55,373 nucleotides of DNA, taken from assembly GCA_945957295.1 (NCBI GenBank), contig CAMFLH010000002.1, positions 1-55,373 on the forward strand, written 5' to 3'. The stretch is from an uncultured Uliginosibacterium sp. (GTDB taxonomy: Bacteria; Pseudomonadota; Gammaproteobacteria; Burkholderiales; Rhodocyclaceae). The notes beneath the pieces are model-generated. The model ran no database searches and was not told the DNA's origin. It saw nothing but the letters and a program-made list of their open reading frames with translations. Every line of letters starts with the position of its first letter. The first letter of the stretch is position 1. Shown piece after piece: positions 26,551 through 35,845 of this stretch. Made by a program: the position numbers and the translations under genes.

Positions 26551-29500
26551 AGCTTTTCCGACACCTCGGTCTCCTGCACCAAGTCAGCCAACGCTTTTGT
26601 TCTCCGCTCGACTTCCTCCCTGTACTTCTCCGTTATCGCGTCCATGACCTCCGGGTCTCTGCGATTCGCCGCATCCCGCATCTGGCGCCTCATCAGGGTC
26701 ATCGTGTTGGCGATCTTGGCCTGCTCGCGCGCAATCAGTTGCGCACGGGCTGATGTCGGATCTACACCATAGGCGTTGAGCCCGAAGAACGACCCAACGG
26801 CTTGACTCGTCGTCTGAAGCGGATCCCCGTATTTGTTCGTTGTGCCACGCTCCGCCTTGACCAACTTCCCGCCGTACTCAGGGTTGAGAAGCCCCATCGG
26901 CGAGATAGTCCCCTTTGAACTAAATGTCGGTGGCGCGAAGAGGTCGTAGACGAAATTTATGTACGCCGCGATTTTGTCGCGAAGCGGCGCGCCTTCCGGT
27001 GCAATCTCGCGCTTCGTGAACGGGTCTTGATTGCTGATCGCCCCCGCTGCCGCGCCAAGGATCGGAGCTGAAAACTGGCCGGCAATCTGCTGCACCACCC
27101 CAGCCGCGTCGCCATCCCACACCGCCTTCAATAGATCGGTGTAGTTTGCCCACGGCACGAATGGCGACAGATCAACCATCTGGACTCGACCGTCCTCATC
27201 TCGCCACGGCAACACAGCGGTGTGGCCCTTCTTCTGGAACCAATCCCCCATCAGGCGTTTGAGCTTCGCCAGCTCGTCGTCATCCACATCAAACGAAAGC
27301 GCCGCTAAGGCTGGCAGCCCATAGAGGACTGTCGCGTAAGGGAGGAATCTCCACGGCGCGGTTGTCGCAGTTTCGATAATGCGCGGAAGCACCTTGATCA
27401 CATAGGTGATGAACGGCGCACCGACCGGGCTGTTGCGCAGGAAGCGGACAGATCGCGGCACCAGCGAGTAGTCGAACAGCCACTTCTGCGCCTCTCGCGC
27501 GGCCTCGGCCGGTGTCCGTCCCTGCTGCACCTCGTAGGTGATCTTCATCGTCTTGCCGATGGCTTCCTGCAACTGATAGAAGTCGCCGACCGCCTGATGA
27601 ATCCGAGTCCCAGCCGCCAAGATCATGTTGAATATCCCGCCTTTGCGAGCCTTGAGGTCAATCAAGTCCTGCTCGGCCCGGTAAAGTTCCTGCGCCGCAA
27701 ACGACGCTTCTGCAACGCCAAATCGCTTTGCCGTCTGCCAGTGCTCGCCATTCGTTCGGATCGATCGGATCGCGTCGATCATCAGATCAGGTATCCGATG
27801 CAGCGGCACGCCGGACAGGTTGAGCATCACCATGTTCGAGACAAAGTTGCGCACCTGGCCTGCCGGGTTCATCGCCACCTTGAGGGACTTCCAAACCTGC
27901 GTGATCTTGGTCCCCGCGCCACCGAACGACAACAGACTCTCGGCCCATGTCATGTTGTCGGGCGTCATGTGTCCGACGCCCATGATGTCTTCATAGATCT
28001 GCTTGCGCACCATCAGGCCGCGCATCACGCCGTAGCGTGCGGTGTCCGGGATCTTGCGGAACTCGCTCTCGTCAACTTCGGCAAGCTGTTGCGCTTGTTG
28101 AGCCTGTTGCGCCGCGCCGCGTAGTTGCGTCACGAGCAGTTGCGCGCGCTTCTTGTTCTCTTCGTCGTAGTGCTCAAGCTGCGTCTCGATCCGGTTGGCT
28201 TCCGACTGCAGCCACGCCGTCGTGACGTTGGCGCCTTTGAACTGGAATACCTGGTGCGGGTAGATCCAGTCGGCGTTCTGAGAGATCTTCGCCAGCCAGT
28301 CGAGCAGCGCCATGTCGCGCATCGGGCGCACGATCGCAGCAACGGAAAGGAAGTTCGGATCTTTGATCTCGCCCAGCACGAGATCGCGGATCTCGGCCGG
28401 GATGTTCTTCCGCTCTTTGCGGTAGCCCTGCTCCGACGGCTTCCTGCCGCCACCAAACTGTCGCCCGAACTTGCTGTCGTCGAGGATGTACTTCAGATAG
28501 ATGCGCGGCAGGTACTGATCGTGGTACTTCGCAGCACTCGCGGCCGGGATCATCCCGCGCGCAACCAAGTCGGCACTGATCCGATTGATGCGCTGCTTGA
28601 CCTGGGCGGCCATGTCTCGCGCCATCGCCTCTGCGATGATCTCGGGCTTCGCGCCGGCCGTCGTCAGGTAGTCATACACCTGCTTGGACGTGGCGTCATC
28701 CATCTTGCGGAACACCGCGCGCACGCTCTTCGCAAACTCATCGGCAGCGGAAATGTTGCCGAGCGTCAGGTTGCGCTCATCAAGATACGCCTCTGCGTTG
28801 GGCAGGCCAGACAGCCCGTCGACGGCGTTATCCAGGCGGCGGATAGTGTCGTCGCGAACACGCCTGAAGCGATCCAGTACAGATTCGTGACTGGCGTCAG
28901 GATCGGCTACCTGAGCGTCCTGCGTGTCTTGCTCTGCGCGCGACAGCATGCCGCGCGGCGGATCTTCAGAGCTTACGGAAGGCGATTCTTCTGCAGAAGT
29001 TCCAGATTGCGCTTCGCTTCCTGCCGCAGCGAGTCGATCTCGGACTGCGGAAGCCGGCTCGTAGGACGCGAGGTAACGGGCTTCTGACTCGGTGAGGGAG
29101 TCGAAGCCGTATCCGGTTGCGGCGCTGAACTGTTCTTCGAGGTCGCCATGCTTTTCGCGCAGTCGAGCGAGTGTTTCAGGTGAGAGTTTCAGCGTACTGC
29201 TGTACTGCTTGCCGGTCAAGGCGAAGGCACCGGCTACCTCGCCGCCCTGACTGCGGATGAACTGCGTCGCCGCGGCGAATGTGCCGCCTTGCGTGAGCGT
29301 GTCGTCGATCAGGATATAGCGCGCGCCGCGCACTACCTCACCCTCGAACGCGGGTCGCGCAAAGATGCGATCCAGGCCCTGCATGGCGGTTCGCTTGGGG
29401 CTGTTCGATTGAACGATGTCGGTGTCAACCTTCGCGCCAATCTCGTGTCCGATCCGATCCGCCACAGCGAGGGGGATCATGTTCCGTCCGCTCTTTTCGA

Positions 29501-32500
29501 CCGCAAGAACGGGAACGATCTTGACTTGTGCGTCGCCTGCAAGCTGCCGCACCCGCTGGATCATTTCCGGTGTCACAAGATCGCGCGCAACGCGCTGCGA
29601 GGCCCAGATGTCGCCGCCCTTCGCTGCGTCGTAGTCGGGGTGCTTCGACAACTCGCCCAGCGACGTTCCGACGACGGCCTCGACATGCGGCTGGGTCAGG
29701 TTGTTGCTCAGCATGGGCCCACCGCGCAGCGCGGCCGCATACTCGCCCTTGCGCTCACGGCGCCAGTAGTCGGCAGAACGGGCAATGATGTGTCGCACAT
29801 CGTCGTCGGTGAATTCCTTCACGAAGCCCTTGCGGCGCAGCCAGTCGCGGACGACAGCAACAAGCTTCTTCCAGCCGGTGAGCTTGGAGACTTCACCGTT
29901 CCCGGCCATATCGGCCAGCGCCTCGTTGATCGCCTGCGGCCGTGTGAGCGTGGGGTACAGCTTGCGTTTCGCGTTGGCCGCTGCGCGCAGCCTCGGATTC
30001 GCCGTATCCATGTGCAGCAGCAGCGTATCCAGTTCCTTGCCGAACGCACCTTCCAAGCCGTAGTGCGTCAGCTCATGCAGCGCAGTGAAGCGCGCATCTT
30101 CGGCATCGCGCATGTAGCGGCCGAACAGGAACACATCGGAATCGCCCCAGGCCAAACCCTTGGCGTCACCAAAGGCGCCCTGCTCGCGCAGCCACTTCTG
30201 TACTTCGCGCGGCGCGTCACGCGGCGCATCGAGGTAGTGGATGGTCGGCAGATTGCGCGCGCCATCCACCAGCGGCGCAACGGCCGCACGGATCTCCCGG
30301 CTGCTTATGCCCCGGGTAAATCCTTCGGTGGCGCGGTCAAGTTGGCCTTGGCCTTCGCCGCTCTCTCCGCTTCCTTCTTCTCGTAGTTGGCGATCATCCT
30401 GGCGATCATCGCCCGGTCCTCGTCCGTCGTCCCGTCCGGCAGTTGAGAGATCCGCCGCTTGTTGATTTCTGGCTTGTTCATAGTCGCCCCACGTCAAGCG
30501 GCCGTCCATATCGACGGCCGGGTCGCTGCTGATGTTGTCGAACTGCGTGCCCAGCTTCTTCCAGAAGCCGACCGCATCGGGTTCGATCCGCGACACTTTC
30601 AGCGTAGCACCTTCGGGCATGGACGCGAGCAGTGCACGCACCACGCCCTCGCCGATCCCCTTGCCCTGATACGCATCGTCGATCTGGATGTTGCGCAGCT
30701 CGTCGCCGGCAGTAACGACGAATCCGACCGGCCGCTGCTGCCCATCAACATCGGCGTGGATGACGTGAAAATCGACGCCTGCCGGGCTGTCGATCTTCTG
30801 CAGCGAGTAATCCAGGTTCTCCCGCACGCCGTCGTGGTCGTCGAGCGCGTGCAGCGCCCGGGCGTCAGATCCGCCGTCGCCAGCGCGCGACAGCATGCCC
30901 CGCTTGCTTTCCGCGCCCTGCGCGGAAGCGGCCTCTTTGGCCTTGCGCTTCCTCTCGAACGCAGCGTTCGGCGCACTGGCCATCGGCGCTTCGGTTGTCA
31001 GCGTACTGGCCATCCTATCCGCCGCCTGCGCGGATCGCCTCGCCTTGAACGCAGCATTCGGATCGTTCGCTGTCGGCCGCGCCGCATCAGCGCCCGGCAA
31101 CTGCGCCACCTTGTCGGCCAGCAGCGGCCAATGCCGCTTGTCGATCTTGTCGCGCGCGTGGTCGGCAATCACCGCATCCGGTACCGGACGGCCATCCTTC
31201 AATGCGGCCTCGATGAAGTCGCGATGCACCTCAGCATTTCCTGCGCGGTCTTCCATTGTCTTCGCTCGCACGGCTTCCGCGTGCGGCCCCGACGATCGCG
31301 CGAACTGATCCGCGCGCTGCTCGATGAAGTCTTTCAATCGCAATGCGTGCGCCACGTCGCCGAGCTTGGTCGGTGACGCTGCGGTGGGTGTCTTGCGCGG
31401 CGGTGGCGCAGCAAGCGCAGCGGCCTTGGACGGCTTGCGCGAGGCTGATGCAGCGTGGGTTTCGTGCGATGGCGCAGGCGCTTCCGCGGACTTCTTGGCC
31501 GCTTGCTTAGCCTTGTAGGCTGCGTTGGGATCTTTGGCTGTCGGGGTCGGCTTCTTCGCCGGCACCTCGGCCGCCTGATGCTCCGCATGGGCTTTCGTTC
31601 CAGCAGTACCGTGGCTGCCTTCGCTCTCACCTTCAGGCCCTTTGGCGGCGGGCTCTTCAGGTTTGCTTTCGCCGGCTACTGGCGCTTCATCCTTTGCGGC
31701 GTCCGTACTTCCTTTGGCTTCACCCTCGTTGCTCCAAGGCCAGTCCATTACCTCTGCCGCAGCTTCTGGCTGCGCATCTGCGCGCTCCTGCTCCACGGGC
31801 GCCAAGGTAACAACGGGGGGCTTCGTTGCCTCGGACTCCTGCGGTGGGGTGGCGACGGGCTCGGGTGCGGCCACAGTTTCCGGCGTGGCTACCGGCGAAG
31901 GTTCTGCGACCGTCGGCTTCTGTACTGCCGGCGCTTCCTGCAGCACCGCTACGGTGGGTTCCGTTTCGACAGGCGTAGAGGTGCCGCCGGCCTGCGCGGG
32001 GAGCGCAGCGGGGGTGCCGGCGGCGGGGGGAACTGGGGTTACTTCTTGCCGGGCTTGCCCGGCTTCTTGTCCTTGCACGGCTTCATCGATCACCTCCGGT
32101 TGTGGTTTGGTCAGCAGGTCGTGCCGCTCCATGTCGAGCACGGTGCGCTCTGCATCGAGGATCATGCGGTTCGGGCCGTCTGGCGTTGCCTCGCGAACCT
32201 GATCGATCTCGGCTGCGCGTTTGTCGATCTCGGCGATGCGCGCCCGCGTTGGGCTGCTCTGCTCGTTGGGCTTCTCGCCCGTCAGCGCAGCCAGATCGTC
32301 GGGGCTCAGATTGTTCAGTGAATCGTCGGGTCGGTCAGCATTTCGTACATCGCCAGTCTGTTGTTGGCCGGGATGAAGTTCGGCACCCGGTCGAACGGGA
32401 TGTACTGATCCGGGTTCTCGTCCAGCGACTCCAACAGGTACTCCACCGTCTGCGCCTCCAACTCCGACAACAGCCCCAGGTCCGCCACTTCCTGAATCGG

Positions 32501-33872
32501 CGGCGACAGCATCAGCTTGCGTGCGCTCATTGGTATCTCCATCGCGGGGTGCGGGTTCAGGGGCTGCGACGCCGTTGGCGCTCGGCGAGAGGCCACGGGT
32601 GTTCCACGCCTGCATCGCAGACGCCATCGTTTGCGCCGCACGGTCCTGCGCGGTCGGACCCATCGCCTTTTCGACGTGGTGCGCAGCGCGGCCGGCGGCG
32701 CCGGATACGACGCCCATTGCGGCGGTCTGATACACCGTGTCCTGCAGGTCCGACAGCAGATCGCCGAACGTCATGTCGGGCTTGGCGCCGCCCGGGGCAA
32801 CCTTGTCGACAAAGTCTTGCCCCAGCGTCGTCGCGATTTCCGATCCCTGCTCGATGCCATGCGCCAGCAGGAACTTGCGCGCCAGCTCAGCCGGCGACAT
32901 CGCCGAGTGCGCAGCCTTGAAGGCCGCCAGTTCGGCGCGCAGTCCCAGCGCTTCGCCGAGCCCTTCCAATGCCCCCATCGCCGACCCGTAGGTCAGCGCG
33001 GCATGTAGCCCTGCTGTCGGGTTTCGGTTGAGGTACTGGCTTGCCGAGTCCGCGCCCGTCTGCACGCCCATCGCAACGGATGCCGCGCCGAATCCGCCGA
33101 GTCCGCCTACGCCAAAGGCCGGCGCATTCTGCATCAACTGCTCAAGTCCAGTTTCGACGAAATCCCCGCTCATGCGTTTGAGCGTTTCGGCCGCCGATAC
33201 CGGCCGCACGCGCGCCAGATCCTGCAGCATGCGGTCGCCTTCGACTCGCTGCTTCGCGCCCGATACGCGATCACGCAGCACCCCGGCGGTGATTGCCGCG
33301 TCGCTTGCCTGATCATCGTTGCCAAGCAGTTCGTGGCCGATCTGGGCAACTGAACCCGCCTGCGCGCCGAGCGTGTCGGTCGCGTTGTGGAAGGCGCGCG
33401 ACACCATGTTCTCTTTGGCGCGATACATCTGGATCTGCTGCTCTTGTGGTACCGGCCCAATCGTTCCGGTGTCCTGCGCCAGCTTGCGGCGTTGTTGATC
33501 GCGTTCGCCCGCCAGGGCTTCCCGCGACGCCGCCGCAAAGCCCTGCGTGCGCAGCGTGTCCATGTTCGGCGAGAGGTTCAGCTTCTCGTCGACCAAGCGC
33601 TTGACGATGGGGTTCGTCTCCGCAGTTGGTGCCGGTTGCGTGCCTTGCGTCAGCGCAATCTGCCGCGCGCTGTTTCCGCGGGCGATGCCCTCCTGCGCGG
33701 TCGCGCCCAGCGTGCTGCGGATCGCATCAACGACACGCCCGCCGATGTTTTGCTTTGGGGTGGGCGGCGGAGTCGGAGATGCCGCACCGGTGCCGAACAC
33801 TTCGTCGTCGGACAGCAATCCCGACGAGCCTTGAGGGCCGAATACTTCGTCGTCCGAAAGCAGCGTTGCCAT
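26520..33872 (-). CDS. Giant polyvalent virion protein (GNAT, metallopeptidase, PRTase-like domains)
   Basis: 2450 residues. In order: tandem LLSDDEVFG at 4-12 and 19-27; helical region; Gly/Ala-rich hydrophobic stretch (about 245-310) that could enter membranes; a Gly/Val-rich segment (448-520) coinciding with a nested gene; Pro/Glu/Ala linker (540-900) and three PNAA-type repeats (about 780-980). Then a GNAT-like domain (QIDDAYQGKGIGEG, 1063-1076), an HELTH zinc-peptidase motif (1266-1270) with a later EALADMAG, and a phosphoribosyltransferase-type PRPP loop (ILIDDTLTQGGT, 1520-1531). The last 800 residues are helical, with a conserved phage-type C-terminus. This matches the polyvalent proteins that podoviruses inject with their DNA to shield or establish the genome. 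The catalytic roles are motif-based inference. Confidence 0.85.
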   Translation of the reverse strand: MATLLSDDEVFGPQGSSGLLSDDEVFGTGAASPTPPPTPKQNIGGRVVDAIRSTLGATAQEGIARGNSARQIALTQGTQPAPTAETNPIVKRLVDEKLNLSPNMDTLRTQGFAAASREALAGERDQQRRKLAQDTGTIGPVPQEQQIQMYRAKENMVSRAFHNATDTLGAQAGSVAQIGHELLGNDDQASDAAITAGVLRDRVSGAKQRVEGDRMLQDLARVRPVSAAETLKRMSGDFVETGLEQLMQNAPAFGVGGLGGFGAASVAMGVQTGADSASQYLNRNPTAGLHAALTYGSAMGALEGLGEALGLRAELAAFKAAHSAMSPAELARKFLLAHGIEQGSEIATTLGQDFVDKVAPGGAKPDMTFGDLLSDLQDTVYQTAAMGVVSGAAGRAAHHVEKAMGPTAQDRAAQTMASAMQAWNTRGLSPSANGVAAPEPAPRDGDTNERTQADAVAADSGSGGPGAVVGVGGADGGVPVGVAGREPGSVHPVRPGAELHPGQQQTGDVRNADRPDDSLNNLSPDDLAALTGEKPNEQSSPTRARIAEIDKRAAEIDQVREATPDGPNRMILDAERTVLDMERHDLLTKPQPEVIDEAVQGQEAGQARQEVTPVPPAAGTPAALPAQAGGTSTPVETEPTVAVLQEAPAVQKPTVAEPSPVATPETVAAPEPVATPPQESEATKPPVVTLAPVEQERADAQPEAAAEVMDWPWSNEGEAKGSTDAAKDEAPVAGESKPEEPAAKGPEGESEGSHGTAGTKAHAEHQAAEVPAKKPTPTAKDPNAAYKAKQAAKKSAEAPAPSHETHAASASRKPSKAAALAAPPPRKTPTAASPTKLGDVAHALRLKDFIEQRADQFARSSGPHAEAVRAKTMEDRAGNAEVHRDFIEAALKDGRPVPDAVIADHARDKIDKRHWPLLADKVAQLPGADAARPTANDPNAAFKARRSAQAADRMASTLTTEAPMASAPNAAFERKRKAKEAASAQGAESKRGMLSRAGDGGSDARALHALDDHDGVRENLDYSLQKIDSPAGVDFHVIHADVDGQQRPVGFVVTAGDELRNIQIDDAYQGKGIGEGVVRALLASMPEGATLKVSRIEPDAVGFWKKLGTQFDNISSDPAVDMDGRLTWGDYEQARNQQAADLSTAGRDDGRGPGDDRQDDRQLREEGSGESGEGQGQLDRATEGFTRGISSREIRAAVAPLVDGARNLPTIHYLDAPRDAPREVQKWLREQGAFGDAKGLAWGDSDVFLFGRYMRDAEDARFTALHELTHYGLEGAFGKELDTLLLHMDTANPRLRAAANAKRKLYPTLTRPQAINEALADMAGNGEVSKLTGWKKLVAVVRDWLRRKGFVKEFTDDDVRHIIARSADYWRRERKGEYAAALRGGPMLSNNLTQPHVEAVVGTSLGELSKHPDYDAAKGGDIWASQRVARDLVTPEMIQRVRQLAGDAQVKIVPVLAVEKSGRNMIPLAVADRIGHEIGAKVDTDIVQSNSPKRTAMQGLDRIFARPAFEGEVVRGARYILIDDTLTQGGTFAAATQFIRSQGGEVAGAFALTGKQYSSTLKLSPETLARLREKHGDLEEQFSAATGYGFDSLTESEARYLASYEPASAVRDRLAAAGSEAQSGTSAEESPSVSSEDPPRGMLSRAEQDTQDAQVADPDASHESVLDRFRRVRDDTIRRLDNAVDGLSGLPNAEAYLDERNLTLGNISAADEFAKSVRAVFRKMDDATSKQVYDYLTTAGAKPEIIAEAMARDMAAQVKQRINRISADLVARGMIPAASAAKYHDQYLPRIYLKYILDDSKFGRQFGGGRKPSEQGYRKERKNIPAEIRDLVLGEIKDPNFLSVAAIVRPMRDMALLDWLAKISQNADWIYPHQVFQFKGANVTTAWLQSEANRIETQLEHYDEENKKRAQLLVTQLRGAAQQAQQAQQLAEVDESEFRKIPDTARYGVMRGLMVRKQIYEDIMGVGHMTPDNMTWAESLLSFGGAGTKITQVWKSLKVAMNPAGQVRNFVSNMVMLNLSGVPLHRIPDLMIDAIRSIRTNGEHWQTAKRFGVAEASFAAQELYRAEQDLIDLKARKGGIFNMILAAGTRIHQAVGDFYQLQEAIGKTMKITYEVQQGRTPAEAAREAQKWLFDYSLVPRSVRFLRNSPVGAPFITYVIKVLPRIIETATTAPWRFLPYATVLYGLPALAALSFDVDDDELAKLKRLMGDWFQKKGHTAVLPWRDEDGRVQMVDLSPFVPWANYTDLLKAVWDGDAAGVVQQIAGQFSAPILGAAAGAISNQDPFTKREIAPEGAPLRDKIAAYINFVYDLFAPPTFSSKGTISPMGLLNPEYGGKLVKAERGTTNKYGDPLQTTSQAVGSFFGLNAYGVDPTSARAQLIAREQAKIANTMTLMRRQMRDAANRRDPEVMDAITEKYREEVERRTKALADLVQETEVSEKLYPNRSIESK
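32315..32530 (-). CDS. 71-codon gene nested out of frame in the giant gene
   Basis: The peptide begins MSARKLMLSPPIQEVADLGL, continues SELEAQTVEYLLESLDENP and ends MYEMLTDPTIH. Its composition (Leu/Glu/Asp/Pro, few Arg) is that of a real folded helical protein. In the same 216 bp the giant frame reads as Gly/Val/Ala low-complexity, which is typical of out-of-frame reading. A strong GGAGATACCA Shine-Dalgarno precedes its ATG. The function is unknown. It may be an overlapping gene, or a formerly separate gene now swallowed by a read-through fusion of the giant ORF. Confidence 0.65.
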   Translation of the reverse strand: MSARKLMLSPPIQEVADLGLLSELEAQTVEYLLESLDENPDQYIPFDRVPNFIPANNRLAMYEMLTDPTIH

Positions 33873-33896
33873 GCTTGTGCGTCCTCTTGGGTCCGG

Positions 33897-35204
33897 TTAC
33901 TTCGCCGCTTCCCAGCCGTTGCCGCGCCAGATCATCTTGCCTCGCGGGGTGTCATAGACCTGCCCCACCTTTCGGTCTGCCAGCGCGGGGATAGCCGCCT
34001 GGCCGGTTGGCGCCGACGGCCTCTTGGGTGACTGGACTTCTGCAACAGGCTTCCCGTTGGCATCAAAGATCCGTGCGGAACCATCACTGTCGTTCGTAAT
34101 CGCTACGCCACCGAACGGCGTCGTATGCGTGGAGTACTTATCCGGCTTCTGGCCCTGCGCCTGAGTCGGCACATTCACGCCGAACGCACGGATCACGCTC
34201 GCGGCATTGTTGATGCGCTGCGGATCGCCGGACTTCACGGCGTCGCTGTATTCCTTGCGCGCATCGTCCTCGCGCTTCTGGCGTAGGCGACGGTCGGCCG
34301 CTTCCTGCTGCGCGAGAGAGAGGTGCCCGGCCTGAATCTCAAGACCCGCTTTGCGGTTGCGGTCTTCGGCATCGGCTTTGTCGCGGCGCTCTTTCCGATC
34401 CGCTTCATCGCGGTCTGCGCGCGCCTTGCGTTCCGCCGCGCGCTCCTGAGAAGCAACCCAAGCCTGCGGACCAACCAAGCCGTAGGCCATCTTCAGGGGG
34501 TTGAAGACAAACGGAGTGCCGTCCTGATACTGGCCGCGCAGTTCGTCGTACTCGATGCCCGTTGCAGGATTCACGACCTTGCGGGCCTCAACGCTGTCCT
34601 TGTTGATGCGCTTTGACCCGAAGGCGTCGAAGCGTTCGATCGCGCCCTTGAGGTCGCCTGTGGTGCCGTAGTACTGGTACGCGTCAAACGCACCCTCTTC
34701 GCGCAATTGCTTCGCGCGTTCAGTCATCCCCGCGAAGCCAGCGGGGTCAACCTTTCCATGCTTGAGGTCGATTGCCGCAAGCCCTTCGTACAGCCTCATC
34801 TGAGCCAGCCGCGGCGTCATCTTTGGCGCCGCCGGCTGTTCGTTCGCCGTCGGTGCTGTCTCCCCCTCTGCCAATGCGGCAGCAGGGCTTGCAGGCGGGG
34901 CTGCAGGCTGCGTGGGCGCGTCGGGGTTCATGCCATAGCGCTTGATGTCGGCAGGCTCACTCGTCTGCGCCACGGGGGCAGAAGGTGGCGCCGCGGAGGG
35001 GGACGGCGGAACGTCCGGTTCATCGGCGGCCCGAAGGTCTGCCTGATACTGCTTGGTCAGCGCATCGCGGTCAGCGCGCCACTGATCCTCGCGCTGCCGA
35101 CGATCACGCTCGGCCTTCCATTCCTCACCTTGGCGCAAGCCGGTTGCGAGCCCTTGCATCCCGATTCCGAGTGCGGCGATGCCGCGTGCGAATCCGCTGC
35201 CCAT
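33897..35204 (-). CDS. Internal/ejection-type virion protein, coiled-coil rich
   Basis: 435 residues. It begins MGSGFARGIAALGIGMQGLA, a small hydrophobic segment like that of T7-type internal proteins, followed by a charged coiled coil (EEWKAERDRRQREDQWRADR). A Pro/Ala linker follows (about 70-130), then a helical conserved part (QMRLYEGLAAIDLKHGKVDP) and a second long charged coiled coil (about 255-330). The C-terminus ends RGKMIWRGNGWEAAK. The ATG overlaps the previous stop (TAATG). Its position between the neck/tail module and the giant protein suggests DNA-ejection machinery; the family is not recognised. Confidence 0.6.
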   Translation of the reverse strand: MGSGFARGIAALGIGMQGLATGLRQGEEWKAERDRRQREDQWRADRDALTKQYQADLRAADEPDVPPSPSAAPPSAPVAQTSEPADIKRYGMNPDAPTQPAAPPASPAAALAEGETAPTANEQPAAPKMTPRLAQMRLYEGLAAIDLKHGKVDPAGFAGMTERAKQLREEGAFDAYQYYGTTGDLKGAIERFDAFGSKRINKDSVEARKVVNPATGIEYDELRGQYQDGTPFVFNPLKMAYGLVGPQAWVASQERAAERKARADRDEADRKERRDKADAEDRNRKAGLEIQAGHLSLAQQEAADRRLRQKREDDARKEYSDAVKSGDPQRINNAASVIRAFGVNVPTQAQGQKPDKYSTHTTPFGGVAITNDSDGSARIFDANGKPVAEVQSPKRPSAPTGQAAIPALADRKVGQVYDTPRGKMIWRGNGWEAAK

Positions 35205-35845
35205 TAGTATTGCTCCGGTGTGGGGTCGATATAGGGGTTCGGCTCGTCGGCCAGCAGCTCGTCGCGCTTGCGTTGCGACTGCGCGCCCTGCTGCTTCATG
35301 AGCGAACCGCCCTGATCGAAGAGCTTTGACCACTTCGCCGCCGTTGCGGCCTCTTCGACGCCCGGGCCGACGGCAGATCCTGACGACGCGACCCCGGCGC
35401 TGACGCCCTCGCTGGTTGCGGTCGGCGCCCAGCCCGTTCCGTATTGGGCGATGGTCGACGGCAGGCTTGAGGCGCCGGTGCTGCTGGCTGCGGTTGGGGC
35501 CGCAACACCTTCTGACGCGGCGGCGGAAGCGCTTCCCCCGCTACCTCCTACGGCGCCACTCAGGGCCGAACCTGCGCCGGCCAGCCCCCAGATCGAGGCG
35601 ATCGTGTCAGCGGCCTTGTACCAATTGCGGGAACCCTTCGACGCGCCCACCTTGTCGAGCGTGTCGCCCGTCGGCCCGCCGGCGGCCGTCACGAGCGGCT
35701 TATCGTGGGTGCCAAGGATCTTGTTCCACACGCCCGTAGAGGCCGGATCGACGCCGGTGATCAAGCGCGTCGGCTTGTCCTTGATGGATTCAAAGTTGTC
35801 CTTGATCCATCCGCGCGTCGTCTTGGTCAGGTTTCCCCAGCCCAT
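35204..35845 (-). CDS. Small virion protein with Ala/Gly/Ser-rich core
   Basis: 213 residues. The N-terminus (WGNLTKTTRGWIKDNFESIK) is conserved-looking, the middle (about 80-165) is Ala/Gly/Ser-rich and weakly hydrophobic, and the C-terminus is a charged helix (KQQGAQSQRKRDELLADEPN) ending in PTPEQY. It starts at ATG 35845, overlapping the upstream stop (TGATG). The composition fits a membrane-interacting internal virion protein, but no family is recognised. Confidence 0.55.
   Translation of the reverse strand: MGWGNLTKTTRGWIKDNFESIKDKPTRLITGVDPASTGVWNKILGTHDKPLVTAAGGPTGDTLDKVGASKGSRNWYKAADTIASIWGLAGAGSALSGAVGGSGGSASAAASEGVAAPTAASSTGASSLPSTIAQYGTGWAPTATSEGVSAGVASSGSAVGPGVEEAATAAKWSKLFDQGGSLMKQQGAQSQRKRDELLADEPNPYIDPTPEQY

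Noticed and set aside
28125-30386. Plus-strand open frames of 320 and 365 codons within the giant gene
   Set aside because: Arg/His-rich antisense frames of a clearly coding region.
31334-31630. 98-codon minus-strand frame inside the giant gene
   Set aside because: Extremely Arg/Pro-rich and without a Shine-Dalgarno; a shadow of the Pro/Ala/Glu linker, unlike the nested gene at 32315-32530.
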